The translations under genes and the position numbers were made by a program. A model generated the notes under the pieces. It was not told the DNA's origin and searched no databases. It saw only the letters and a program-made list of their open reading frames with translations. Positions 1 through 7,698 of a stretch of 14,802 bases of DNA are shown one piece after another. Numbering within the stretch: the stretch's first letter is position 1; every line of letters begins with the position of its first letter. Source of the DNA: an uncultured Clostridia bacterium (GTDB lineage Bacteria; Bacillota; Clostridia; Oscillospirales; Ruminococcaceae); the NCBI GenBank assembly GCA_947427325.1, contig CANEHP010000036.1, forward strand, positions 1 to 14,802. Direction: 5' to 3'.

Positions 1-109
1 TTATCGTTTTATTTTTAGGGATAATGCATTTACACGGTTTATTTTTCATAACCTTCAACCCAACATATTACTGCAATGGAAATATCCTTTCAGCGCTCCT
101 TTCATTTTT

Positions 110-443
110 TTACATTCCCGGAATGAATTCTTTTAGTTCCTTCAGGAAACTTTTCGCCTTTTGAAAAGTGCTGTTATCCTGAAGATACTCTATTCCCTTC
201 GGCGTAATCCTCGCCCACGGACTAAGCTTCACACCCTTAAAATCAGACCCGAGTATTGGAAATAATGATACTCCTTCAATATATCCATCTTCATACAAAT
301 TAATGCCAATAATCTTTCCCTATCGGAAAATCATCAGTATCATACGTCAGATATTCAAGGCTTACCTGTTCACCGCTTTTAAGGCAAGCATATAAGTAAG
401 CCAAAATTCGGTATGCGATTACAAAATAGTCATTTTTTGCCAA
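110..443 (-). pseudogene. YjcQ-family phage protein, frameshifted
   Basis: The two halves of a small YjcQ-type protein (winged-helix-like, usually found in phages; function unknown) lie in different frames. The N-terminal half starts at TTG 443, preceded by AGGATGA at good distance, and begins LAKNDYFVIAYRILAYLY; it ends at an in-frame TAA at 302-300 after KDYWH. The C-terminal half continues in another frame as LYEDGYIEGVS and ends at 110 with the typical family tail (ITPKGIEYL, then a helical end). A small deletion between WH and NLYED, not a multiple of three, explains the break. An upstream ATG at 452 is possible but lies on top of the ribosome binding site. Family assignment is from recognised motifs, not from a search. 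It lies after a terminator, so it is not clearly part of the head-gene operon. Confidence 0.6.
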
Positions 444-469
444 GGTTATCATCCTTTCTTTTTTGTATT

Positions 470-500
470 AAAAAAGCACCTTGATTGATCAAAGTGCTTT
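470..500 (-). terminator. Rho-independent terminator after the head genes
   Basis: On the minus strand AAAGCAC-TTTGAT-CAATCAA-GGTGCTTT folds into a 12-13 bp stem with one C/A mismatch and a tiny loop, followed by TTTTTTAATA. It lies 58 bases after the stop of the small gene at 558 and before the YjcQ remnant, so it probably ends the portal/minor head/immunity transcript. Confidence 0.8.
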
Positions 501-557
501 AATTATTAAATTTTTTCTGCTTTTGTGTAAGGGGCTAAATATTGATTTTTAGATATT

Positions 558-815
558 TTATAACAAGTATTTTCTTGTATGCTCTGTTTGTATAAAATTA
601 AGCGTACCGTCAATGTTCTTTTCAATATACAACACAAGCGGGATAGGTGTATCATCAATCAATCCCGCTTTACCTTTTTCGGGATCATGATAGCCCAATC
701 CTAAACTTGTTTTATTCCATGACTGGGATAATTTTTTTGCTTTTTCAAAATCAAATCCATTGATTTTGCAGTAATTTTCGATTTCGCCTGCCCATTCATC
801 AAATAATTTACACAA
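558..815 (-). CDS. Small protein after MuF toxin, candidate immunity protein
   Basis: An 85-residue acidic/lysine-rich protein with no signal peptide or membrane segment. I do not recognise a named family. TTG at 815 is preferred as start because AAAGGAG, which overlaps the last codons of the preceding gene, sits 8 bases before it; a GTG at 824 in the same frame would place the binding site too close and overlap the upstream stop by 4 bases. The gene directly follows the minor head protein whose C-terminal extension resembles a toxin domain. In MuF-type polymorphic toxins the immunity gene usually sits exactly here, so immunity is the favoured guess. That role is inferred from position only; a small structural or accessory phage protein is the alternative. 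Confidence 0.65.
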   Translation of the reverse strand: MCKLFDEWAGEIENYCKINGFDFEKAKKLSQSWNKTSLGLGYHDPEKGKAGLIDDTPIPLVLYIEKNIDGTLNFIQTEHTRKYLL

Positions 816-820
816 AAAAA

Positions 821-2389
821 TCACTCCTTTCCAAATGTTTGATAAGACCCTTTTGAACTATAGATTACACTTTGTTCCTGTTCAAAGCATCTTAAAATTT
901 GTTTATCACCGTCAGAGGGCATGAGTACATTTATGTCTGTTCCTGGATGAGTATGCCCACTCCATTTATATCCATCGGCGGAGAGCTTTTTTGCCAATTC
1001 AATATCTATATTTACACTAACCGCATTTCCTCGAACAACAAGCCTTTCATTTCCTTTGGTAAACATTGCAAACTCATCGCCTGTTTTGGCTGTAAGAGCT
1101 GAAAGATCGGTCATAGAAATAGACTTTTTATCAACAATAACGCTACTATCATATTCCGGAAGCTGTTCTAAAACCTTACTTTGACGATTGTTCAGGGCTA
1201 CATCAAAATGCAATATAGCATTAGGATTACCCTTTCCTGTATTTCGCTGTTCAATAGGTGTCTCTATAGCATTGATTGTCACTTTACCACTCCTTGATTT
1301 TATTATATCACTTTTTCCCGATTTGTCAACAACCATCAAACCTGTTTTCTCCCCACCGTTAACAAACTTCTCCCTCCACTCAGGATAAGCAATATTATCA
1401 GGCACATAATAGGTCTTACCGTCCTTCCCCCGTGCCGCTCTTTCTCCAACACCCCATATCTCTTCATCAAGATGTGGAACGGTAGTAGACCGACAGCGAA
1501 CATGAAACGGCGGCGCAGTAACCCCCGCCTTATAATCCTTCATATCAAAGACCTTGCTGTCAAGGTTCTGACATATCTCGGAGGTAGCGTCATCAAGAGT
1601 AGCCAAAACCTCATACTGCTCTACCCCTAAATCGTGATAGCTTTTGCCCTGTGCTGCTGAGCTGAAATAAGCCTCCTCGGTCATCACAAGCCGTCCTGCA
1701 TTGCTCTTAGAAGTATTCATCTTCTTTGCAATGGCATCAATGGCTTTCTGCGGGTCTGCCCCTGTTATGATATTCTTGGTAAGCTCATTATGAACTTCAT
1801 TTATCAGCTTCTCCTTATTACCCCAAATTCTTTCGGAAAAATTCGTACCGTCTGCCGCCCACGGCTTGGACAGCACCTTTTCCACTTCCTCACGGTTGAT
1901 TTTTCCGACATCAAAGCCTATCCCAACACCTTTTTGCAGTTCGTAGGCAGTTCTGTAATATCCGTTTTCAAAAATACTGCCCATTGTTTCGGTAACAGTG
2001 CCAAGCTGCTTACCGAAAAGCTGTTCAAAGCTCTGGCGGGTATCTATCATCAAAGCCTGATACTTGGATATATGGAATTTCGCCGAGGCGTTTTCAAGCT
2101 GTTTAATCCACTGCCCATTAAGAGCATTTTCTTTACCGTACTTTATGTAATCGCTTAAAGTCCATTTAAATTCCGCAAGCTCATCAGCCGACAAAAGCCT
2201 GCGGGCTTCCGCCATAGAAATATTATTGTTTTTGGCAAGCCGCTGATACCAGGTGTTTATCTTGCCCTCAAGCTCCTTTTGCGCTGTTCTGTACTGTGCT
2301 TCAATATCCCTGAAGGACATCTGTGCAAGCCTGTTTTGAGCTTCTTCAAGCTGTTTAAAGCGTTCCTGCCAGTATTCGCTATTCTTCAT
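821..2389 (-). CDS. Phage minor head protein (MuF/SPP1 gp7-like) with C-terminal JAB/MPN-like domain
   Basis: The protein has 522 residues. Residues ~1-110 are helical and charged. Residues ~120-305 carry the head-morphogenesis (Mu F / SPP1 gp7) domain, recognisable by LDDATSEICQNLDSKVF (265-281) and PPFHVRCRSTTVPHL (293-307); this family sits inside the capsid near the portal. Residues ~340-522 are an extension not needed for a head protein. It holds GDEF (E439) and SGHTHPG...MPSDGD, giving H479, H481, S492 and D495, a pattern close to the HxHP..PSxxD metal site of JAB/MPN metallopeptidases, although the gap before Ser is 10 rather than the usual 7 residues. MuF proteins with C-terminal toxin domains are a described polymorphic toxin family of temperate phages. 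ATG 2389 has GGAGAAAG upstream and overlaps the portal gene end by 11 bases. Confidence 0.85.
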   Translation of the reverse strand: MKNSEYWQERFKQLEEAQNRLAQMSFRDIEAQYRTAQKELEGKINTWYQRLAKNNNISMAEARRLLSADELAEFKWTLSDYIKYGKENALNGQWIKQLENASAKFHISKYQALMIDTRQSFEQLFGKQLGTVTETMGSIFENGYYRTAYELQKGVGIGFDVGKINREEVEKVLSKPWAADGTNFSERIWGNKEKLINEVHNELTKNIITGADPQKAIDAIAKKMNTSKSNAGRLVMTEEAYFSSAAQGKSYHDLGVEQYEVLATLDDATSEICQNLDSKVFDMKDYKAGVTAPPFHVRCRSTTVPHLDEEIWGVGERAARGKDGKTYYVPDNIAYPEWREKFVNGGEKTGLMVVDKSGKSDIIKSRSGKVTINAIETPIEQRNTGKGNPNAILHFDVALNNRQSKVLEQLPEYDSSVIVDKKSISMTDLSALTAKTGDEFAMFTKGNERLVVRGNAVSVNIDIELAKKLSADGYKWSGHTHPGTDINVLMPSDGDKQILRCFEQEQSVIYSSKGSYQTFGKE

Positions 2390-3385
2390 TTTTGCTTTCT
2401 CCGCCGCCTATATTCTGCGGCTGCTTCTCAAAGGGATCGTATCCCCGCTGCTCAAATTCGTTTTCCTGCTCCTCTTTCTGCTTTTTCAGTCGTTCCAACT
2501 CCTCTTGCACATCATCGACCCAAGGGTGCTGCCCGATAATAGTCTCATCGGAAAGAATGCCCACAGATGCCTGACAGTTAGCAATAACCTCCGTTTCATT
2601 CATCAGCATATCCCGATTGAAAACAACGTTTACCCCTTCGCCCTCAAAATTGCCCTTTCCCGTATTAGCCAAATGAGCATTGACAAACCAGAGGATCTCC
2701 TCAAAAGCGGCTTGCAGTTCCGTTTCCATATCGTTGGCATCAAGGTCAATATCCGAATACATAGACTGAATATTCATCTGATTGGGATTACCCGACAGTC
2801 TGTCGTCTTTAGCGTCATACCCCATAGCATTCTCGATAAGAGACTTCTTGAATATCTCTAAAATAGCCTTGTAATTTGCTGAATTTACCTCAATTTCAAG
2901 TGATTCCACCCCGCCGTTTGCATCGCCGTCGCACCGAACCTTGACAGCTCCGTAGGTAGCAAGATTTCGCCTGAACTCACCCAAATTTGTACCGTCATAG
3001 TTTTTCAGCACGAGAATAGTGTTCCGTGCGTCCTCCTGCATATTGTTCTCAAAATCCGACAGCATAACATTTATGCCGTCCTGAAGGGTCTTAACTTTTT
3101 TGATAAGCGGCGTTTCCCGCTCATTGTACTTTATGGCAAAAAGCGGTATCTTTTCCCAATTCAGCGGCTTCCCGCTGCCGTTTACATAAGCGCAGTCGCA
3201 TTCCTTAACATCACTGTCCGGAACAAGAGAACCGTTATCCAAAATAAAGCAGTGAACCCCCTGCAAATCGTATATTTCAACCTTTTCAACAAGCTTATGA
3301 ACATCGCCCTCATACGCTTCCACCTGATAAAGCCGTATAGCAGCTTCAAGCACGGTATGCTCACTGTCCTTCCAAAACGGAAGTA
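2379..3385 (-). pseudogene. Phage portal protein (SPP1 gp6-like), N-terminus lost
   Basis: From about FWKDSEHTVLEAAIRLYQVE to the end this is the C-terminal ~335 residues of an SPP1-type portal protein, the dodecameric ring through which DNA enters the capsid. Supporting features are the long helical middle (LIKKVKTLQDGINVMLSDFE), the stem and crown region with SGNPNQMNIQSMYSDIDLDAND, and the highly charged tail (EELERLKKQKEEQENEFE). Family members are roughly 450-520 residues long, so the first ~130-150 are missing. The reading frame instead continues upstream into an IS30-type transposase piece, making one open frame of 461 codons up to ATG 3764. That ATG is an internal transposase codon, so I expect no useful product. 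The order portal then MuF is standard for a phage late operon. Confidence 0.8.
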
Positions 3386-3782
3386 TTTCATAGGCGCTTT
3401 TACCGTTAAATTGTTTACGTTTAACGGCGTTAACATGAGAAAAAATCAAGTCGACCGTTTCTTGTGAAAAATCGTCAAAAGAACACCCCTTCGGAACAAT
3501 ATCACGAAACAATGTGTGATTTTTTTCGATATCGGGTTTTTCGTAAGGCGAATTGGGTTCACAGTAAAACAAATGTGTTTCAAGGTTTCCGCCTTCATCA
3601 TTTTCAAATGCGCTTGCATTGCTAAATTCTCCGCCGTTATCGGTAAGCAATATAGGCGCAATATCTCCGAAATTAAAATTAAATGATTTAAGGCGAGTTT
3701 TGAGAAGCATAATTTTTTCTGCTGCTTCTGCTGCGGTCTTGTTTTCTAAAAGTATGCCAATCATAAAATCGCTGTCGGTATA
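3386..3782 (-). pseudogene. IS30-family transposase fragment (C-terminal catalytic part)
   Basis: About 130 residues of a DDE integrase core typical of IS30 transposases: TAAEAAEKI, then LLTDNGGEFSNA (second catalytic Asp), HLFYCEPNSPYEKPDIEKNH (catalytic Glu in the IEKNH motif), PKGCSFDDFSQETVDLIFSH and NGKSAYE. The N-terminal DNA-binding helix-turn-helix and the first catalytic Asp are missing, and no terminal inverted repeat is visible on either side. The frame stays open a few codons before ATG 3764 (TDSDF), so the fragment extends to about 3782, where it abuts the integrase piece head to head. At the other end it passes without a stop into the portal gene. It is a dead remnant that marks an old recombination point in the prophage. 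Confidence 0.75.
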
Positions 3783-4163
3783 TTGAACGGCGTGGTATCA
3801 ACAAATCCCGTGTCTGTGGTTGAAATACCGAAAGGTCTCTCGCATAATGATCGGGAGGGGCTAACCGAAGAGCAGATAAAGAAGATTGAACAAAGCAATA
3901 ATCTGTTTGCATTATTCTTGTTGTACACCGGAATGCGCCGCAATGAGGCATTGGCGATCAGGTGGGAAGATATTGACTTCAAAATGAATGTAATTACAGT
4001 TAATAAGCAAGTCCTATGGCAAACAGCGGCTTCTCCCGAAATAATTGATACAACAAAATCCAAGAGCGGAAACAGGACTGTTCCATTACTGAAACCTCTT
4101 GCCGAACGTTTGATAAAGGAAAAAACACATAACAATCAGCATAGCTATGTGTTTTCATATTAG
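3783..4163 (+). pseudogene. Tyrosine recombinase (phage-type integrase) fragment
   Basis: An internal piece of ~125 residues from the catalytic half of a tyrosine recombinase. Visible are the entry to the domain (NPVSVVEIPKG...LTEEQIKKIEQS), the first catalytic Arg context LLYTGMRRNEALAIRWEDID, and the beta-hairpin lysine region TKSKSGNRTVPLL. The N-terminal SAM-like domain is absent, and the frame stops at TAG 4161-4163 directly after SYVFSY, so the HxxR box and the catalytic Tyr are gone. No credible start or ribosome binding site is present; the frame is open further upstream into transposase-derived DNA. It was probably the integrase of the neighbouring prophage or of a conjugative transposon, and it cannot be active. 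Confidence 0.75.
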
Positions 4164-4355
4164 GAATGCCGCTGCTTTTCCTACTACCTTGTCGGCGACT
4201 GAGAAACCATGCAGATTTATGTCGCTGTCCAGCCAATCAAGCAGCAGCTTGACACTGCGCTCTGTGCTTGTGTAGATCGTATCTTCCTTACACAGAACGC
4301 AGGTGTATTCACCACTATTCAAGGTGTTGATTGCTTTTGTCAGATCAGTTCTCAT
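4155..4355 (-). pseudogene. DUF1893 protein, C-terminus lost
   Basis: The first 66 residues match the start of the DUF1893 family (around 135 residues, unknown function, deaminase-like fold reported for relatives). The core TCVLCKEDTIYTSTERSVK, LLDWLDSD and GFSVADKVVGKAAAFL is well preserved. The frame then stops after LI at the junction with the integrase fragment, so about half of the protein is missing. ATG 4355 lies inside the end of the ECF S-component gene (11-base overlap), consistent with translational coupling. A weak AAGAAG precedes it. The pairing with an ECF S component suggests a linked metabolic role, but the substrate is unknown. Confidence 0.7.
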
Positions 4356-4917
4356 GCTTCTTGAGGTTTTCTACACGGTAGACAATCAGCGGAAGCAACG
4401 CCCACTGAAGAACCAAGCCGAAGATACCGGTTGCAATACTCATCCAGATAGAAGCAACACGGACGCTTTCGTTGCCGAAAGCATATACCGCAAGCAAAAT
4501 CGCCGCTGCACGAACTGCACGACCTACAATTTGAACGGCAAAAACCTTCGCAATCGTCGGCAACTTCACATTGCGGAGCAGTCCGGTAAACAGACCGTAA
4601 GCGCAAAGCTCAATCATCATAAAGGGCAGCATGGCGATTCCGGGCATTCCCGAAAGAGCGAAGCAGGCAAGCGGGCCAAGCAATCCTGCGATTGCTCCTG
4701 CATAGGATCCGGCAAGCAGTCCAACAAGGATAATCGGCAGATGCATAGGCAGGAAGGTTTCGCCGAGTGCTGTACCGAGTCCCGATACTGCACCAAGAGC
4801 ATGGAAAATCTGCGGAACGGCAACGGCGCCGACAATAGCGGCAAGTGTTGCCAGTGTCTGTACCTTTACGGACAGACGGGGTTTTTCAGCTGTTTTCAAG
4901 ATAGCTGTAGTTGACAT
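4345..4917 (-). CDS. ECF transporter S component (substrate-binding membrane subunit)
   Basis: This 190-residue hydrophobic protein has about six membrane segments. The first lies near residues 20-40 (TLATLAAIVGAVAVPQIF), and the stretch LGETFLPMHLPIILVGLLAG is a hallmark of the ECF S-component superfamily, in which this loop and helix help to bind a vitamin or metal-like substrate. S components work with a shared EcfT protein and EcfA ATPases, none of which is in this window, so it would have to use a genomic energising module. AAAGGAG lies 9 bases before ATG 4917. It follows the broken ABC exporter genes with only 14 bases between and overlaps DUF1893 downstream. The substrate cannot be read from sequence. 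Confidence 0.8.
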   Translation of the reverse strand: MSTTAILKTAEKPRLSVKVQTLATLAAIVGAVAVPQIFHALGAVSGLGTALGETFLPMHLPIILVGLLAGSYAGAIAGLLGPLACFALSGMPGIAMLPFMMIELCAYGLFTGLLRNVKLPTIAKVFAVQIVGRAVRAAAILLAVYAFGNESVRVASIWMSIATGIFGLVLQWALLPLIVYRVENLKKHEN

Positions 4918-4931
4918 AGTGAATTTCTCCT

Positions 4932-6085
4932 TTATCCGAATTTTACATGGTCAAATTCCACATATCCGCTTGCTTTTTCGAGAGATGTCTTCTTTTCGGT
5001 TTCATCTTCCATTTCTTCAGCTTCCAAAAACTCAAACACACGCTCTCCGGCCGCTGCCGCGGATTGAAGAGACTGTACGGCCTGTGCAATCTGAGAGAGA
5101 GGCTGTGTAAAATAACGGACATACATCATAAATGCTACGATTACACCGAAACCGATTTTTCCATTCAGCGCCATAGCGCCGCCTACTACGCAGACCGCCA
5201 CATAGCCAAGATTCCCGACAAAGCTCATGATTGGCATCATGAGACCTGCCAGGCACTGCGCCTTGAACCACTGTCACAGAGTTTGCCGTTCATCTTATCA
5301 AAAGTCTTCTGGGAATTTTCTTCGCCATTATAAGCCTTTACAACAGTGTGTCCGGCATACATCTCTTCAATGTGGCCGTTCAATTCACCGAGATGTTTCT
5401 GCTGACGGGCAAAATATTTCTGGCTTCTGCCCATAATAGCAAACATAACGGCAAATCCGAAAAGGCTCGCCACAACAGCAGTCAGCGTCATAATTCCATT
5501 TGTAATCAGCATCATAAACAGGCTTCCCACAAAGAGTACAATAGAAGTAAGCAGGTTTCCGATGCTTTGATTGAGTGACTGCCCTATCGTATCTACATCG
5601 TTAGTCACGCGTGAAAGCACATCGCCGGTGGTCGTGCGGTTATAGAACCACATAGGCAGACAGTTAATTTTGCGAGAGATGTCTGAACGCATCGTTTTGG
5701 AAACACGCTGTGTAACGGTTGCCATGATCCAACCCTGAACAGCGGATAAAATATAACTGAACGCATAGAATGCAACAAGAGTCAATCCGATTTTTACGAT
5801 GGCGTTCATATCGATTCCTGTCATAATACCGTCAGTAATGCAATCAGTCAGTTCAGATAGCTTATCGGGGCCGATCAGTGTCAGCACTGTACCTGCAAAA
5901 GCGCAGACAAGGGCAATAATAAATACGACGGTGTATCTTCGGCAATAGTCAAGCAGCTTTTTCCATGTACCGACAAGATCCTTCGCTTTTTCGCCGCCCA
6001 TTCCTGCGGGACCACCAGGAGGACCTCCCATGGGACCACCATGTTTCATTTTGTTTTGTCCGAGTTTATATTCGTTTCTTTCCAT
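4932..6085 (-). pseudogene. ABC exporter half 2 (membrane domain only, frameshifted, no NBD)
   Basis: The N-terminus carries a Gly/Pro/Met-rich segment (GGPMGGPPGGPAGMGG) typical of the second subunit of heterodimeric Firmicute multidrug ABC exporters. The type-I exporter membrane domain follows, with the coupling-region motif TTGDVLSRVTNDVDTIGQ. After MNGKLCDSG, near 5268, one base is missing: the frame runs out at a TGA, while the next frame continues FKAQCLAGLMMPIMSFVGN through the last membrane segments to 4932. That second part ends GYVEFDHVKFG-stop, precisely before the conserved aromatic residue that starts the nucleotide-binding domain, so Walker A, signature and Walker B are all absent. 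Start ATG 6085 overlaps the upstream stop by one base (TAATG) and has no Shine-Dalgarno sequence. Confidence 0.75.
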
Positions 6086-7128
6086 TATCGGAAGGAAACA
6101 TTTCGGAATTCTACCTCACCGATCTTTCCTTTTTCGCCATCGGTTTCCTTTCCATCGATAATTATGGGTGTGGTATCCAACACCTCGCCGATACGCTTTG
6201 CAGCAACAGAAGCTCGGGGCAGAATCATAAAAATCATAACAAGCATCATAAAGGACATAACAACCTGTACGGCATACTGTGAGAAAACCATCATGTCGGA
6301 AAACAAAACCAGCTTATCTGTCATTGATGCCTGATTGATTAGAATTGCTCCAATCCAGTAAACAGCAAGAGAAAGACCGCTCATAATCAGCTGAATACTC
6401 GGCATCATGAAGGACATTGTGCGCTGAGCAAACAATTGGTTATCCGTCAGATTATTGTTTGCCTGCTCAAATTTGTTTTCCTGATACTTCTCGGCGTTGT
6501 AAGCACGAACAACACGCAATCCAGTAAGATTTTCTCTTGTTACACGGTTGACATCATCGGTAAGCTGCTGCATCTTTTTAAATTTCGGAATCGTAAGCAG
6601 CAGACAGATACCAACAACAGCCAACAAAATAATAACGGCAATACCAGTGGATAAAGTCCATTCCCATTCCTTGCCGGCGATCTTACAAATTGCCCATACT
6701 GCCATAACAGGCGCTTTTATCAGCATTTGCAGTCCCATTACGATCAACATTTGTACCTGTGTAATATCGTTTGTGGAAGGGGTTATTAGACTTGCGGTAG
6801 AAAAATGTCCGATTTCTTCCATAGAGAAGGACTGCACCTTATGAAAGAGTTTGCTGCGAAGAGCAGCACTGAAAGTAGCAACAATTCTGGAAGCGCAAAC
6901 CGCCGTAATCACAGAGGCAGCAAGACTTCCGAGTGCGCACAGCAGCATCATACCGCCAGAGGACAATATCTCCGACATTTTGCTTCCCTCTGTCTGGATC
7001 AGCATCGTGATTTCAGACATATAATCGGGCATTGTCAGCTCCAGCCACACCTGTACAACAATGAAGGCAATTGAGACAGCAGCCAGCGCCCACTCCTTTT
7101 TTGTAAAGTTTCGCATGAGTTTTATCAT
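6085..7128 (-). CDS. ABC exporter half 1, membrane domain only (NBD lost)
   Basis: This 347-residue protein has six membrane segments (about 14-31, 58-80, 125-146, 158-180, 240-262, 278-302), matching the type-I ABC exporter membrane domain of a heterodimeric multidrug pump. Family members are about 580 residues, with the ATPase domain fused at the C-terminus. Here the protein ends IGEVEFRNVSFR-stop, directly before the aromatic residue that begins the ATPase domain, so it cannot hydrolyse ATP. The usual TRxTND-like motif reads TPSTND (Pro117), which may show relaxed selection. Start ATG 7128 has AAGGAG 10 bases upstream and a promoter with MarR-type operator. It is probably nonfunctional, though a stand-alone membrane subunit borrowing a separate ATPase cannot be excluded. 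Confidence 0.75.
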   Translation of the reverse strand: MIKLMRNFTKKEWALAAVSIAFIVVQVWLELTMPDYMSEITMLIQTEGSKMSEILSSGGMMLLCALGSLAASVITAVCASRIVATFSAALRSKLFHKVQSFSMEEIGHFSTASLITPSTNDITQVQMLIVMGLQMLIKAPVMAVWAICKIAGKEWEWTLSTGIAVIILLAVVGICLLLTIPKFKKMQQLTDDVNRVTRENLTGLRVVRAYNAEKYQENKFEQANNNLTDNQLFAQRTMSFMMPSIQLIMSGLSLAVYWIGAILINQASMTDKLVLFSDMMVFSQYAVQVVMSFMMLVMIFMILPRASVAAKRIGEVLDTTPIIIDGKETDGEKGKIGEVEFRNVSFR

Positions 7129-7162
7129 TTTGTTCTGACTCCTTTTTGATAGATTATGTAAA

Positions 7163-7208
7163 TAAATATCAAATCAAAAGCAAACATTCAATAGCAAGCT
7201 TTTGATTT
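7163..7208 (-). promoter_or_regulatory. Promoter and MarR-type operator of the exporter operon
   Basis: On the minus strand TTGAAT (7191-7186) and TATTTA (7168-7163) are 17 bases apart. An 11-bp perfect inverted repeat, AAATCAAAAGC (7171-7181) and GCTTTTGATTT (7198-7208), surrounds the -35 box. The layout matches the marR promoter base for base in spacing, so the MarR protein is the likely repressor. Confidence 0.7.
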
Positions 7209-7212
7209 GCCT

Positions 7213-7240
7213 AAAATGAAAGCCTGCCTTTTAAGCAGGC
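7213..7240 (-). terminator. Terminator after the MarR gene
   Basis: The minus-strand hairpin GCCTGC-TTAAAAG-GCAGGC, followed by TTTCATTTTA, starts just after the marR stop codon. The T tract is interrupted, so read-through into the exporter genes is possible. Confidence 0.65.
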
Positions 7241-7243
7241 ATT

Positions 7244-7672
7244 TCATAGAAGACTATTGTAAATTCTTTGAAGAAGCGATTGTAATTCTTTTCGTTCTTC
7301 CAAAGAAAGTGCGGCAAAAAAGAGTCGTTCACTTTCTTCCATATGTTTTCTTGCTCTCTGACAAAGCTCCTTTCCGGATTTGGATATTCGAACATGCTTG
7401 ATTCGCCGGTCTTCTGCATCAATATAGCTTTCTATCAATTCTTTCTTTTCTAATCGGACAGCGATACCTGCAATAGTGGCTTGTGAACTTCCGAAATACT
7501 TTTCAAGTTCCTTGAGAGTAGCCGACCCATCACTTGTGTCATCCAAACAAATTAACATCTTCATCTGCGAAATCGTAATATCCTGTTCCTGTAAGTCCTT
7601 GTTGACTTTAGTTTCAAATATATCGCATAGGCGCTTCATTAGTTCGCCGCAGCCAATCAATTCCTTTTCCAT
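7244..7672 (-). CDS. MarR-family transcriptional regulator
   Basis: This 142-residue protein has the MarR plan: N-terminal dimer helices, a winged helix-turn-helix at about residues 33-100, then C-terminal dimer helices. The recognition helix region is SSQATIAGIAVRLEKKELI, and the wing carries the typical D-x-D-R motif (DAEDRRIKHVRISKSGKEL). MarR proteins are dimers that leave DNA when they bind a small, often phenolic or toxic compound, and they usually repress their own gene and a neighbouring efflux pump. Here the next genes downstream are an ABC exporter pair with the same operator. ATG 7672 is preceded by AAGGAGGG. The gene looks intact although its apparent target operon is broken. Confidence 0.92.
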   Translation of the reverse strand: MEKELIGCGELMKRLCDIFETKVNKDLQEQDITISQMKMLICLDDTSDGSATLKELEKYFGSSQATIAGIAVRLEKKELIESYIDAEDRRIKHVRISKSGKELCQRARKHMEESERLFFAALSLEERKELQSLLQRIYNSLL

Positions 7673-7698
7673 ACCTGTGCCCTCCTTATGATAGAGAT

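Noticed and set aside
4303..4914. Long plus-strand open frame of about 200 codons
   Set aside because: It lies opposite the ECF S-component gene, has low-complexity polar composition rich in Cys, Asn and Arg, and no ribosome binding site; it is an antisense shadow.
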